Of a stretch of 32,035 bases of DNA, positions 1-8,242 are shown one piece after another. The stretch is taken from assembly GCF_022712115.1 (NCBI RefSeq), contig NZ_JALAHB010000212.1, forward strand, positions 1-32,035, written 5' to 3'. Under the pieces are notes generated by a model, which was given only the letters and a program-made list of their open reading frames with translations, made no database searches and was not told the DNA's origin. Position numbers and translations under genes: made by a program. Positions within the stretch are counted from its first letter, which is position 1. Every line of letters begins with the position of its first letter. The DNA comes from Brevibacterium sp. (GTDB taxonomy: Bacteria; Actinomycetota; Actinomycetes; Actinomycetales; Brevibacteriaceae).

Positions 1-852
1 ATCACCCAGCCCCGAGAAGATCCCCACCCGCATCGTGTCCCGGACGATCCCCAGCGAATCGCCGAGGCCGCCCACCACCGCATAGATCCGCTGTTTCACG
101 AGCCCGGTGGCCACTGCCCGCTGCAGTCCGCGCAGATGGCTGAACCCCTGGCCCGTCGCATCGTGGATCGAGGTGACCCCGTGCCGGGCGAACAGCTCCG
201 ACCCTGCCTCGTTGCTCGCATCCAGTTCGGCATCGCTGAGTACCGCAGTGGAGAACATGCGCATGTGCGCGCTCTCGATGAGCACTCCATCCGGTTCACC
301 AGAGTCGTCGTGGGAGATCCGCCCGCCCACCGGATCGGGCGTGGCCGCATCTATCCCCGCAAGTTCCAGCGCCCGCGAGTTCACCGCCGAGATATGCCCG
401 CACGCCCGCACGACGATGAGCGGGTGCTCGGTGGTCACACCGTCGAGTTCCGCCCGCGTGGGGTAGCGGCCCTCCGCAATGACCGTCTCGTTGAACCCCC
501 ACGCCCGCACCCACGCCCCAGCAGGCAAGGAGTCAGCCTTGGTCCGCAGCTGCCCCAGCAGATCGCCTACCGAACGCACGGACGGATCCTTGCAGGACAC
601 AGAGGTGAGATTCGATCCCACCATCGTGAGGTGAGCGTGGGCATCGATGAACCCGGGCATGAGTGTCCGTCCGGCGAGGTCCACCCGTCTGGTCTCCGGG
701 CCCGCCAGCGTCTCGATCTCCGCCGAGGTGCCGACCGCCTCTATCAGGCCGTTCCGGACAGACACCGCCTCAGCGACTGAGTCGTGTGCATCGACGGTGA
801 GCACCTCGCCGCCGGTGAAGATCGTGTGGGCGGACTGCTGCTGCGCTGTCAT
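1..852 (-). CDS. Amidohydrolase family protein (YtcJ-like), partial at left edge
   Basis: Reading the minus strand from the ATG at 852 gives an open frame to base 1, about 284 codons, with the C-terminal part outside the window. The start is preceded by AAAGGA. The N-terminus has the beta-sandwich entry typical of the amidohydrolase superfamily (IFTGGEVLTVDAHDSVAEAV), then LMPGFIDAHAHL with the metal-binding HxH, and later GFNETV and HDATGQGFSHL as in YtcJ-type enzymes. These are metal-dependent cytosolic hydrolases of C-N or C-O bonds in amides, formamides or cyclic ureides; the substrate cannot be read from the sequence. It lies 74 bp downstream of the SSS symporter on the same strand and is probably the distal visible gene of that operon. 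The family call is firm; the subfamily is an inference from overall resemblance. Confidence 0.88.
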   Translation of the reverse strand, partial: MTAQQQSAHTIFTGGEVLTVDAHDSVAEAVSVRNGLIEAVGTSAEIETLAGPETRRVDLAGRTLMPGFIDAHAHLTMVGSNLTSVSCKDPSVRSVGDLLGQLRTKADSLPAGAWVRAWGFNETVIAEGRYPTRAELDGVTTEHPLIVVRACGHISAVNSRALELAGIDAATPDPVGGRISHDDSGEPDGVLIESAHMRMFSTAVLSDAELDASNEAGSELFARHGVTSIHDATGQGFSHLRGLQRAVATGLVKQRIYAVVGGLGDSLGIVRDTMRVGIFSGLGD

Positions 853-926
853 GTGAATCCTTTCCGCGGCAATGAATGCCGCCTGTCGCCGAGGCCGCGG
901 CAGGGCGCCTCGGTCTCACTCCCTGA

Positions 927-2396
927 TCACGCCTCGGCGGCGGCTTCCTTCCGCTCGAAGTACCGCGCCAGCGCGCGGTCCGAGCTCGGCCTCGTGAGCA
1001 GGGACACGATGACGAACAGGGGGATGTTCACCATCAGCCCCCAGATGCCGGCGTGGATGCCCAGCGGGTGGACGATGAAGAACGAGAACAGCACCGTGAC
1101 GAGGAGCCCGGCCACCAGCCCCACGATGGCTCCCCATTTGCTGGCCCGCGGCCAGAAGAAGATCCCCACCATGATGGGCATCGCCTGGCCGGAGAATCCG
1201 TAGCCGATCAGCAGGATGTAGACGAGGCTCGCCGGCTCCGCGATGGAGATCGGCGCGATGATGAGCGCCATGATCGGGAAGATGAGCCAACGCGTGAGCC
1301 GGCCGGTCCTCTCGTCGCTGAGCTTGAACAGCGGCTGGATAATGTCCTTGCTGTAGGTGAGCGCCGTCGCGTGGATCTGCGGCTCGCTCGACGACATCGA
1401 GGCCGCCAGCGTGCCGGCACCCAGCAGACCAGCGAGCAGCACCGGCATGTTGTCCACGGCGAACTGGACCGCCACGTGGTCGGGGTTCGCGATGTCCGGG
1501 TACTCGAAGATGCCGATGAACCCCACGACGATCATCGGGATGAGCATGATGAAGTACAGCGGGATGAACGATGAGGCCTTGCGCAGCCCCGCAGGCGAGG
1601 CCGCTCCCATCCACGAGACCCAGTGCGACTGCCAGATGGAGAAGACGGAGATGAGGATCGAGGTGGTCCAGAACGCGTAGTTCATGTCGCCCAGGTTCCC
1701 TGGCAGGGTGAGGAACTGCGGCAGGTCCTCCTGCAGACGCTCGAAGATGGGCCGTGCATTGAAGCCGCCGGTGGTGTGGTTGATCGCCCACAGGCCCACG
1801 ACCCACGCCGTGACGAACATGAGCACGCCCTGCAGCGCATTCGTCATCCCGATGGCCCGCAGGCCGCTGCGGTAGAGGTAGATCGCGATGACGCCGAGGA
1901 CCAGGAGGACGCCCATCCACGTGGGGATGAGCCCGAAGCTCATGACGTTGAGGATGTACGCGGAGCCGATCGTCTGCAGGACCGCGTATGCGAGACCGGC
2001 GATGGAGACGCCTGCAGCCGCGATCCCGCCCAGCAGAGGCGACTCGTAGCGATCCGTGATCGCTGCCGACTGCGTCACGTGCCCGTACCGGTACCCCAGA
2101 TCCCAGACCTTCGGTCCGATGTACCACGCGACGAACGCCATGAACGAGATGTAGACGATGACGTACATCGCGGGGACGCCCCGGGAGTAGGCCCAGCCGG
2201 GCGAGCCCAGAAAGGTGTAGGCGCTCACCATGCCCGCGCCGATGAGCAGGTAGACGACGAAGGCGTTGAGGCTGCGGTCGCCCGCGCCCCAGCCCTGCAC
2301 GGTGGACATATTGTGCCCGCGGCCGGCGCGTACGCCGATGAGCACGGCGATGACCAGGTACGAGGCGGTGAGGAGCAGGGGAATGTACTGGGTCAT
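927..2396 (-). CDS. Sodium:solute symporter (SSS family)
   Basis: A 489-residue polytopic membrane protein with about 13 hydrophobic segments, the size and pattern of the SSS family (PanF/PutP-like Na+-coupled importers). The N-terminus MTQYIPLLLTASYLVIAVLIG is the first membrane helix, followed by the cytoplasmic-loop motif with AGRGHNMSTVQGWGAGDRSL. The C-terminus is charged (ARYFERKEAAAEA). The start is chosen because it is preceded by GGAGGGAGGAG and overlaps the upstream small membrane gene by ATGA, implying translational coupling. The hydrolase neighbours (amidase, M20 hydrolase, amidohydrolase) suggest it imports an amide, amino-acid derivative or carboxylate, but the substrate is not determined. 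Confidence 0.93.
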   Translation of the reverse strand: MTQYIPLLLTASYLVIAVLIGVRAGRGHNMSTVQGWGAGDRSLNAFVVYLLIGAGMVSAYTFLGSPGWAYSRGVPAMYVIVYISFMAFVAWYIGPKVWDLGYRYGHVTQSAAITDRYESPLLGGIAAAGVSIAGLAYAVLQTIGSAYILNVMSFGLIPTWMGVLLVLGVIAIYLYRSGLRAIGMTNALQGVLMFVTAWVVGLWAINHTTGGFNARPIFERLQEDLPQFLTLPGNLGDMNYAFWTTSILISVFSIWQSHWVSWMGAASPAGLRKASSFIPLYFIMLIPMIVVGFIGIFEYPDIANPDHVAVQFAVDNMPVLLAGLLGAGTLAASMSSSEPQIHATALTYSKDIIQPLFKLSDERTGRLTRWLIFPIMALIIAPISIAEPASLVYILLIGYGFSGQAMPIMVGIFFWPRASKWGAIVGLVAGLLVTVLFSFFIVHPLGIHAGIWGLMVNIPLFVIVSLLTRPSSDRALARYFERKEAAAEA

Positions 2397-2698
2397 GACT
2401 CCTCCCTCCTGTGAGCGCCGCTCGCGGCTTCAGATGCGCGGGCGTCATCGCCGGGTTCTGGAGGCTCGGGCACCTCGTCCGTGCCGTGGACTCCGAGGCC
2501 GTTGACGACGACCATTGCGACCGAGGTCAGCACGGTGACGATCACCGACCACGTGACGAGTGCGGGCAGGCCGAAGATCAGCTGCTCGGTGTCGAAGAGG
2601 ACGATGGCGGGCCACAGGCCGAGCAGCATCGTGACCACCACGACTGCGATGGCCAGCCAGTGCCTGGCGGTTCTGGGTCTCCTGGTGCGGAACTGCAT
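2393..2698 (-). CDS. Small membrane protein, DUF3311-like SSS accessory subunit
   Basis: A 101-residue protein with two transmembrane helices (about residues 14-33 and 43-66), separated by a short loop containing LFDTEQLIFGLPALVTW. It ends in an acidic, soluble tail (TDEVPEPPEPGDDARASEA). Small two-helix proteins with a conserved FGxP loop are commonly encoded just before SSS symporters (DUF3311 and relatives) and are thought to be accessory subunits. Here the stop codon overlaps the symporter ATG by four bases, which supports a paired role. RBS AGAGGAAA lies just upstream of the ATG. The assignment to DUF3311 is by pattern and position only. Confidence 0.82.
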   Translation of the reverse strand: MQFRTRRPRTARHWLAIAVVVVTMLLGLWPAIVLFDTEQLIFGLPALVTWSVIVTVLTSVAMVVVNGLGVHGTDEVPEPPEPGDDARASEAASGAHRREES

Positions 2699-2723
2699 GG
2701 TTTCCTCTCTGTGCGCTGCGCGC

Positions 2724-2745
2724 TGCGTGCTGACTTTGCGTGCTG
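2724..2745. repeat. Two 9-bp direct repeats upstream of the small membrane gene
   Basis: TGCGTGCTG occurs at 2724-2732 and again at 2737-2745, a 13-bp period, within the 124-bp gap between the amidase stop and the DUF3311-like gene. The gap otherwise shows no clear promoter or terminator. The meaning is unknown and it may be low-complexity sequence. Confidence 0.4.
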
Positions 2746-2822
2746 CATGCCGCGTGTGCGGAAGTCGGTGGATTCGCGCCGGCTTCCCGGTTCTGCCCGC
2801 GGTCAGTCGGCTGGTGCATCAC

Positions 2823-4259
2823 TCACCGGCCGAGCGCCTCGAAGGCGCTCCCGCAGCCCAGCACCCCCTTGTCGTCCATGAACGCGCCGACGAGCTGAAG
2901 ACCGAAGATGTGGTCGTCGGGAAACAGCCCCGGCCGCACCGAGAGCGCCGGGTGCCCCGTGTGATTCGCCAGTGACGTCAGCCGGACGAGGACGGTCGTC
3001 GCGTCCTCCGGCTCCGGCGTGCTGATGACCGTCTCACCGGCCAACGGCGGCAGGGTCACGAGAGTGGGCAGCGCGATGACGTCGACGTCTTCCAGCACCG
3101 CGTCCACCCTGCGCCGCAGTGCATCGCGGCGACGTCGCGCATTCAGGTAGTCCTCCCGCGAGATCTGCGCGGCGTCCCGGAGCGAGTCCCGGAGGGCGGG
3201 GCGGTAGCGCGCCTCCTCCGTGCCGAAGCGCGCAGCGTGGTACGCGTACATCTCGGCTGCCAGGATCGGCCAGTGCACCGCACCGATCTCGCCGGGCAGC
3301 GGCAGTTCGACAGGCACGAGGACGGCACCGGCGGCCTCGGCCGCGGCAAGCGAGCGCTGGAAGTCCTCGCGCACCGTCTCCGTGCACACCGCGAGGAACT
3401 CCGCCGACGGCACGCCGAGGCGCACTCCCTGCAGAGTCGCATCACTGCCCGGCAGATCCGCATCGCCCGGTGCGGCGGAAGAGCGATCCCCGCCCTCCTG
3501 CAGGCTTCCCGCCGTCAGCGCGGAGACCACGATGCGCAGGTCCTCCGACGTCCGTGCCAGGGGTCCCACGTGGTCGAGGGACCACGCCAGCGTCGTCACG
3601 CCCGCCGTGGGGATGAGGTCCATCGAGGGCTTGAGTCCCGCGATGCCGCACGCCGCCGCGGGGATGCGCACGCTGCCCCCGGTGTCAGAGCCCAATGCCG
3701 CGAACACCATGCCCGAGGCCACGGCGGAACCGGATCCGCCGCTGGAGCCGCCCGCCGTCCGCTCCGGCGCGAGCGGAGTGCGGGCCGGGCCAATCGTGGT
3801 CAGCGCGAACTCGTCCATGGTCGCCGATCCGATCACGACCGCCCCCTGGGACAGGAGCGCGTCCACGGCCGTGGCATTGTGATCCGCCCGGTTCTGGGCG
3901 AGGACGGCGGAACCGCACTCCCACGGCTTCCCCTCCATCGCGAAGTTCTCCTTGACAGCCACGGGAATGCCGTCCAGGAGCCCGCGCGCGGTTCCCTCTC
4001 GGAAGCGCGCGTCCGAGGCGGCGGCCTGTGCGAGGGCGTCCTCGGCGAAGACGTGCGCCAGCGCCCGCAGCTCCCCGTTCATGCGCTCTGCCGCGGCCAG
4101 CGAGGCCCGGGCGAGATCGGTCGATGTCACTTCCCCGTCTCTGAGCGCCTGTGCCGCGGGCGCTATCCGTCCCGCCGCCAGGAGCTCCTCGGCCGTGCTG
4201 GGCTGGCTGTGCGTGCCGGACTGGTTCCCTGTGCGGGACTGGTCTTCTGCACTGGTCAT
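2823..4259 (-). CDS. Amidase (amidase signature family)
   Basis: A 478-residue amidase signature (AS) enzyme that hydrolyses a carboxamide to the acid plus ammonia, or the like. The catalytic Lys-Ser-Ser triad is visible: K103 in GIPVAVKENF, the cis-Ser S172 in GGSSGGS, and the nucleophile S196 in SDTGGSVRIP. S172 and S196 are 24 residues apart, as in other AS enzymes. The first ~20 residues are polar and probably disordered. The ATG at 4259 has AAAGAGG upstream. It is not obviously GatA: no gatB or gatC is adjacent, and the context is catabolic. It sits between the duplicated membrane protein and the SSS transport pair on the same strand, so the transporter may import its substrate. The AS family also includes ureide/allophanate, indoleacetamide and nitrile-derived amide hydrolases, so specificity is open. 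Confidence 0.93.
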   Translation of the reverse strand: MTSAEDQSRTGNQSGTHSQPSTAEELLAAGRIAPAAQALRDGEVTSTDLARASLAAAERMNGELRALAHVFAEDALAQAAASDARFREGTARGLLDGIPVAVKENFAMEGKPWECGSAVLAQNRADHNATAVDALLSQGAVVIGSATMDEFALTTIGPARTPLAPERTAGGSSGGSGSAVASGMVFAALGSDTGGSVRIPAAACGIAGLKPSMDLIPTAGVTTLAWSLDHVGPLARTSEDLRIVVSALTAGSLQEGGDRSSAAPGDADLPGSDATLQGVRLGVPSAEFLAVCTETVREDFQRSLAAAEAAGAVLVPVELPLPGEIGAVHWPILAAEMYAYHAARFGTEEARYRPALRDSLRDAAQISREDYLNARRRRDALRRRVDAVLEDVDVIALPTLVTLPPLAGETVISTPEPEDATTVLVRLTSLANHTGHPALSVRPGLFPDDHIFGLQLVGAFMDDKGVLGCGSAFEALGR

Positions 4260-4341
4260 GATCGCCTCTTTCCTCAGGTTCCGTGCGATAGGTGCGATGA
4301 GTCGATTCCGGATGGGGTCACTGATCGGGTCGCAGGTCTGG

Positions 4342-5616
4342 TCACAGGACGAGCCGGAGGAGCGGCACTCCCGCCAGCGTGATGATCGTCATCGACATCA
4401 CGCTTCCGATGAAGGGGTGGAAGTCCGCCGGGAGCCTCCGGGCGATCGCCCTTCCGATGTACGGCCCGGTGAGCGCGCCGAGGACGCTTGCCGAGACGAT
4501 GACCGCCCAGCCTCCTCCGAACTCGATGACAGCGGCGGGGACGAAGGAGACGATCGGCACGAATGTGGGGTACCAGCCCTGCGACTGCCACTGCCCGGCG
4601 CAGATCCACACGGCGAGCAGCGCCGTCAGCAGCTGCGCGGTGAGGATGTCGGGGACGAGTCCGAGAGGTCCCTGCCCGGCTCCGCCGAGGAACCAGGCGA
4701 GCAGCACACCGGCGATCATCCCCAGCGAGGCCCATTCGTTCCCGTAGAACTGCGGCTCCGTGAAGTCCGCGAGAGCTCTGCGGGGCAGCCAGAGAGGGCG
4801 GACGGACTGCGCCTCCTCCTCAGCGGGCACCTCGGCGCGCAGGTTCGACCTGACTCTGTCGTCACTCTCGGGAACAGCCGGGGAGGAGGCAGAGGTCGTG
4901 GCGGGGGAGACGTCTTCGCCCCCGGCCGCCTCGGACAGCTCAGCGGCCTCGGTCGCCTCGGGCAGGCGCATCCAGGGGAGTGCGCGGCATAGGGCGAAGG
5001 CGATGAGCGCGCCCGCCCACATCGAGGCGACATTCCCGATGACCACGGGCAGCCCCGCCGGCACGAGCACGAAATCGACGAGGACGAGGGCCACGGGGGT
5101 GGTGAGGAGGGCGGCGAGAACCGCCGCGGTGACGGCGGTGGCCCACCCCCTGCCGTAGATCAGCACGATGGCGGGGGCCACGGAGACGAAGGGGACGAAT
5201 ATCGGCTGCCATGCGCTGAACTCGAGCGTCCACGACCAGAGGAGATGGGACAGCAGCAGAGCGGTGAGGGCGGAGACGAGCACCCAGGGCCAGAGCCCCG
5301 TGCCGTAGGAGATGTCGAATCCGCGGGCGCGGCTTCTCCGCACGGCCAGAGCGTGGGCGAGGGCCGCGCCGGCGAGCATCGCGGCACCGGCCAGGGCGGA
5401 CCCGTAGAACTGCGCCTCCGTCATATCGCCGAGGAACCGGTCCAGCCAGGGGAGGAAGCCCGAGGCGGTCTCATCTCCCGGCGCCGCGGGGGCATGCTCA
5501 GCGAGTCGGTGCAGCGCCATGTTGAGCAGCACGGTCACGGCCACGGCAGCGCCGAGCACCGGGAGGAGCCGCAGGCGGAGAGCGCGGGAGCGGCTCTGCG
5601 CGCGCGTGTCGCTCAT
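4342..5616 (-). CDS. Polytopic membrane protein with internal duplication, function unknown
   Basis: I do not recognise this 424-residue protein. It is strongly hydrophobic with about 10-11 predicted membrane segments and consists of two homologous halves. Residues ~55-215 and ~276-424 each carry, in the same order, TExQFYG (66-72 and 286-292), PxFVPxVSxxPA (138-149 and 350-361) followed by GxGWA, and IGxVxSM (193-199 and 403-409). A soluble acidic Ala/Ser/Glu-rich linker (216-275) joins them. Such halves usually indicate a transporter or channel with pseudo-twofold symmetry. The ATG at 5616 (MSDTRAQ) is preferred; the frame stays open to a TTG at 5697 but that extension is Arg-rich and unlikely. 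It lies between the M20 hydrolase and the amidase in the minus-strand operon, so a role in uptake or efflux of the operon's substrate or product is an inference. Confidence 0.85.
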   Translation of the reverse strand: MSDTRAQSRSRALRLRLLPVLGAAVAVTVLLNMALHRLAEHAPAAPGDETASGFLPWLDRFLGDMTEAQFYGSALAGAAMLAGAALAHALAVRRSRARGFDISYGTGLWPWVLVSALTALLLSHLLWSWTLEFSAWQPIFVPFVSVAPAIVLIYGRGWATAVTAAVLAALLTTPVALVLVDFVLVPAGLPVVIGNVASMWAGALIAFALCRALPWMRLPEATEAAELSEAAGGEDVSPATTSASSPAVPESDDRVRSNLRAEVPAEEEAQSVRPLWLPRRALADFTEPQFYGNEWASLGMIAGVLLAWFLGGAGQGPLGLVPDILTAQLLTALLAVWICAGQWQSQGWYPTFVPIVSFVPAAVIEFGGGWAVIVSASVLGALTGPYIGRAIARRLPADFHPFIGSVMSMTIITLAGVPLLRLVL

Positions 5617-5754
5617 AATGCGCTGCCCGGGTGACCGGAGTTCGAGCGGGGGCCGGAGCCGGAGGCGCCGCCCTCGTGGTCCGAACCGCCACCGCAAGCG
5701 GAGCCGGGTGCGGAATGGGTGGATCTCCTGCCGCTGAGACGCATCGCCGGCCCC

Positions 5755-7050
5755 TCAGGACTTCCCGGACCAAGGGGCCTCGGGCGCGAGCTCCCCGCTC
5801 ACCAGCTCACCGGCGACGGCCGTGAGGACGCCGAGGCCCCTGACCATGTCCTCGTCCGTCGTGAACTCGCGCTCGCAGTGGGAGACGCCGTCCACGCTGG
5901 GGACGAAGAGCATGATGGAGGGCACCACGGTGTTCATCGACACGGAGTCGTGGCCGGCCATCGTCTCGATGCGCCGGCTGCTCAGTCCCTCGTTGGCAGC
6001 GGCCTTCTCCGCGAGCTCCACGCCCTCGGCGGGGAAGTACCGCTTCTCCCGGATGTCGAAATCGTTCACATCGATGGTGAGGTCGTGCTCGCGGGCGATC
6101 TCCTGGATCTCTCCCAGCAGGATCTCCCGCGCTCGCTGCACGATCTCCGGCGAGGAGGAACGGAGATCCGCGACCATGTGCACGCGGCGCGGGACGACGA
6201 TGGGCGAATTGGGCTCGACCACGTGCTGACCCACGGAGGAGACCATCGCCTCCTCCTCGAAGTTCTGCGTGACGGCGTGCACGCGCAGCACCACCTTGGC
6301 CGCGGCGACGAGCGCATCGTGCCTGTCCGCCATCGCAGTGGCACCGGTGTGCGACTGCTCTCCCAGCACCTCGATGTCGAGCTTCTGGGTGTACCAGCTG
6401 GACTCGACCACGCCGATGTCCCGCGCCTCGCGCTCCAGGATGCGGCCCTGCTCGATGTGGATCTCCGCATAGGCTGCAGCCGTGGGCGGGGTGTCCGTGC
6501 CGAGCTGGTCGATCGCGGCCAGCGCCTCGGCGACCGCGATGCCCTCCAGATCCCGCACCTGCAGCATCTCCTCCCGGTCGAACAGACCGGCGTAGACGGA
6601 GCTGCCCATGACGGAGGGGGCGAAGCGGCCGCCCTCCTCGTTGAACCAGTTGACGACGGCGAGGTTGTGCACGGGCTTCCGCGCACCCTCCTCGACCGCC
6701 TGCCGGACGCGCTGCGCCGCGTGCAGTGCGGCGATGACCCCGTAGGCACCGTCGAACCTGCCGCCCAGCGGCTGTGAGTCGAGATGCGATCCCACGAGGA
6801 CGTAGGGCGCGCCGGGAACGCACTCCCAGCAGGCGAACTGGTTCCCGATCCCGTCGACGCGGACCTCCCAGCCACGGGAGCGTGCCCACGCGGTGAACCA
6901 CTGCCGGGTCAGTCCGTCCTCCGGGGTGGCCGCCTGCCGCTCGACCCCGCCGGCAGGCGTCGCGCCGATCTTCGCGACCTCATGGAAATCGGTGAGGAAC
7001 TCCCGGTCGGTCGATGCGATGTGCGAGTGGGTGGATCCATCGGATGTCAC
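5755..7050 (-). CDS. M20-family Zn-dependent amidohydrolase (N-carbamoyl-L-amino acid hydrolase / allantoate amidohydrolase type)
   Basis: About 431 residues from a GTG at 7050 that follows AGGAAGG; the frame extends to an ATG at 7110 with a poorer ribosome site. Metallopeptidase-M20/HyuC-like features are GSHLDSQPLGGRFDGAYG (metal-binding His and Asp), NWFNEEGGRFAPSVMGS (the Glu-Glu pair), HIEQGRILE, and the C-terminal AGHDSVSMN with VDGVSHCEREFT. Members hydrolyse N-carbamoyl-amino acids, allantoate, ureidoglycolate or related amides in the cytosol using two divalent metals. It is the first structural gene downstream of the LysR gene in the minus-strand cluster with an amidase, an amidohydrolase and an SSS importer. 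This fits assimilation of a ureido- or amido-compound. No hydantoinase or allantoinase is visible in the window, although the truncated amidohydrolase at the left edge could fill such a step. Confidence 0.92.
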   Translation of the reverse strand: MTSDGSTHSHIASTDREFLTDFHEVAKIGATPAGGVERQAATPEDGLTRQWFTAWARSRGWEVRVDGIGNQFACWECVPGAPYVLVGSHLDSQPLGGRFDGAYGVIAALHAAQRVRQAVEEGARKPVHNLAVVNWFNEEGGRFAPSVMGSSVYAGLFDREEMLQVRDLEGIAVAEALAAIDQLGTDTPPTAAAYAEIHIEQGRILEREARDIGVVESSWYTQKLDIEVLGEQSHTGATAMADRHDALVAAAKVVLRVHAVTQNFEEEAMVSSVGQHVVEPNSPIVVPRRVHMVADLRSSSPEIVQRAREILLGEIQEIAREHDLTIDVNDFDIREKRYFPAEGVELAEKAAANEGLSSRRIETMAGHDSVSMNTVVPSIMLFVPSVDGVSHCEREFTTDEDMVRGLGVLTAVAGELVSGELAPEAPWSGKS

Positions 7051-7144
7051 GATGCCTGCGCCTTCCTGCAGCGGGGCCGCTGTGTGGGGCCGCCGTTCTC
7101 GTCCATTCACCGTCTGTCAGGCGCGTCACATACGTCAAACACAT

Positions 7145-7178
7145 TGTTCTCAACAGCCTCATCGGTTTTCCTGATGAG
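7145..7178. other. Intergenic dyad and hairpin between LysR gene and M20 operon
   Basis: TGTT-CTC-AACA (7145-7155) is a short perfect dyad, and CTCATCGG/CCTGATGAG (7158-7165 with 7171-7178) forms an 8-bp stem including one G.T pair around a TTTTC loop. Both lie between the LysR stop and the start of the M20 gene. They could be an operator and a terminator, but no U-tract follows the stem on the minus strand. Confidence 0.35.
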
Positions 7179-7221
7179 CGGCGGGACCTGGGCCTTGTCT
7201 CTGCTCCCTGCCCGAACGCCC

Positions 7222-8115
7222 CTACCCGAACATCTCGTGGCAGAGATCGCGGAACACGCGCGCCCGCCGGTTGAGCGTCGCGCCGCGCGGCCAGGCCACC
7301 GCGATGTCGATGGACGGGAAGTCGTCGAGCAGGGTGACGGTGGCGACCTCGGCTCCGGCGTACGTCATGGCCGGAATGCGCTGGTTGAGCACGGAGTACC
7401 CGTGCCCCTGGGCCACGAAGGCACGGACGGTCTCATAGCCCTCGAAGACGTGCTGCGTGCGCGGGACCACGCCGGCGAGACGGAAGAGGTGCTCGTAGTA
7501 CTGCCGCGAATGCGGCATGCCAAGCTCGATGTACGGCTCGTCCGCGAAGTCGTGGAGATGCGCGCTCGTCCCCGCCCGTGGATGATCGGCGGGGACGAGG
7601 ACGTGCGGAGGGACCGCGCTGAACACCGAACGATCGAAGGTGCTGTTCAGCCCCAGGGTGTACAGGAGAGCCGCATCGCACTCGCCCGCCGTCAGAGCAC
7701 TCTGCACGCCGCTGAGATCCGCCTCCAGATAGGTCAGGTCGACAGCGGGATGCCTACGCATGAACTCCTGGTGCAGCGCGGGCAGGAAGGTGGGCGCGAT
7801 GGGCGCGAAGACGCCCACCCGGAGCCGCCCCGAGAGCGAGTGGGCGAGGCCGTGCGCGAATTCGGTGAGGGCCTCGGCGCCGTCCAGGAACTCGTCCACC
7901 TCTGCGGCGAGGCGCCGGCCGGCGGGAGAGAGCACGATGGACCGGTTGGGGAGGCGGAGGAACAGCTCCACCCTCAGCGCCCTCTCCAGCTGGGCCATGG
8001 CCGTGGAGACCGCGGACTGGGACACGCTGAGCTCCGCGGCTGCGGCCGTCATGTTCTCGCAGCGGGCGACTGCCTGGAAGTACCGCAGCTGCACGAGCGT
8101 GAAGTCCGAGGGCAT
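7222..8115 (-). CDS. LysR-family transcriptional regulator
   Basis: A 297-residue LysR-type regulator. The N-terminal winged HTH is clear: FTLVQLRYFQAVARCENMT, then AAELSVSQSAVSTAMAQLERAL and LFLR. It is followed by the two-lobed effector-binding domain (LRVGVFAPIAPTFLPALHQEF and onward) ending CHEMFG. The ATG at 8115 is chosen because it places the HTH at the usual position; an upstream ATG at 8172 would add 19 atypical residues. It is divergent from the P450 gene (127-bp gap) and co-directional with the M20 operon downstream. LysR proteins commonly control the divergent gene, so both the P450 and the hydrolase operon are possible targets. The effector is unknown, probably an aromatic or small organic acid. 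Confidence 0.93.
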   Translation of the reverse strand: MPSDFTLVQLRYFQAVARCENMTAAAAELSVSQSAVSTAMAQLERALRVELFLRLPNRSIVLSPAGRRLAAEVDEFLDGAEALTEFAHGLAHSLSGRLRVGVFAPIAPTFLPALHQEFMRRHPAVDLTYLEADLSGVQSALTAGECDAALLYTLGLNSTFDRSVFSAVPPHVLVPADHPRAGTSAHLHDFADEPYIELGMPHSRQYYEHLFRLAGVVPRTQHVFEGYETVRAFVAQGHGYSVLNQRIPAMTYAGAEVATVTLLDDFPSIDIAVAWPRGATLNRRARVFRDLCHEMFG

Positions 8116-8242
8116 GGACCCATGGTTGCACGCGCTGTGAGACGCGCCTCGCGGTGCCGGGGACGGCGGCATAGATTGGGTGCCACGTCAGGGAAGACGG
8201 CAGTGAAGACTGCGGAGACGACGGCAAGGAAGCGGGACAGCA

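Noticed and set aside
2823..4259. GatA subunit of the tRNA-dependent amidotransferase
   Set aside because: No gatB or gatC is adjacent and the gene lies among catabolic hydrolases and a transporter.
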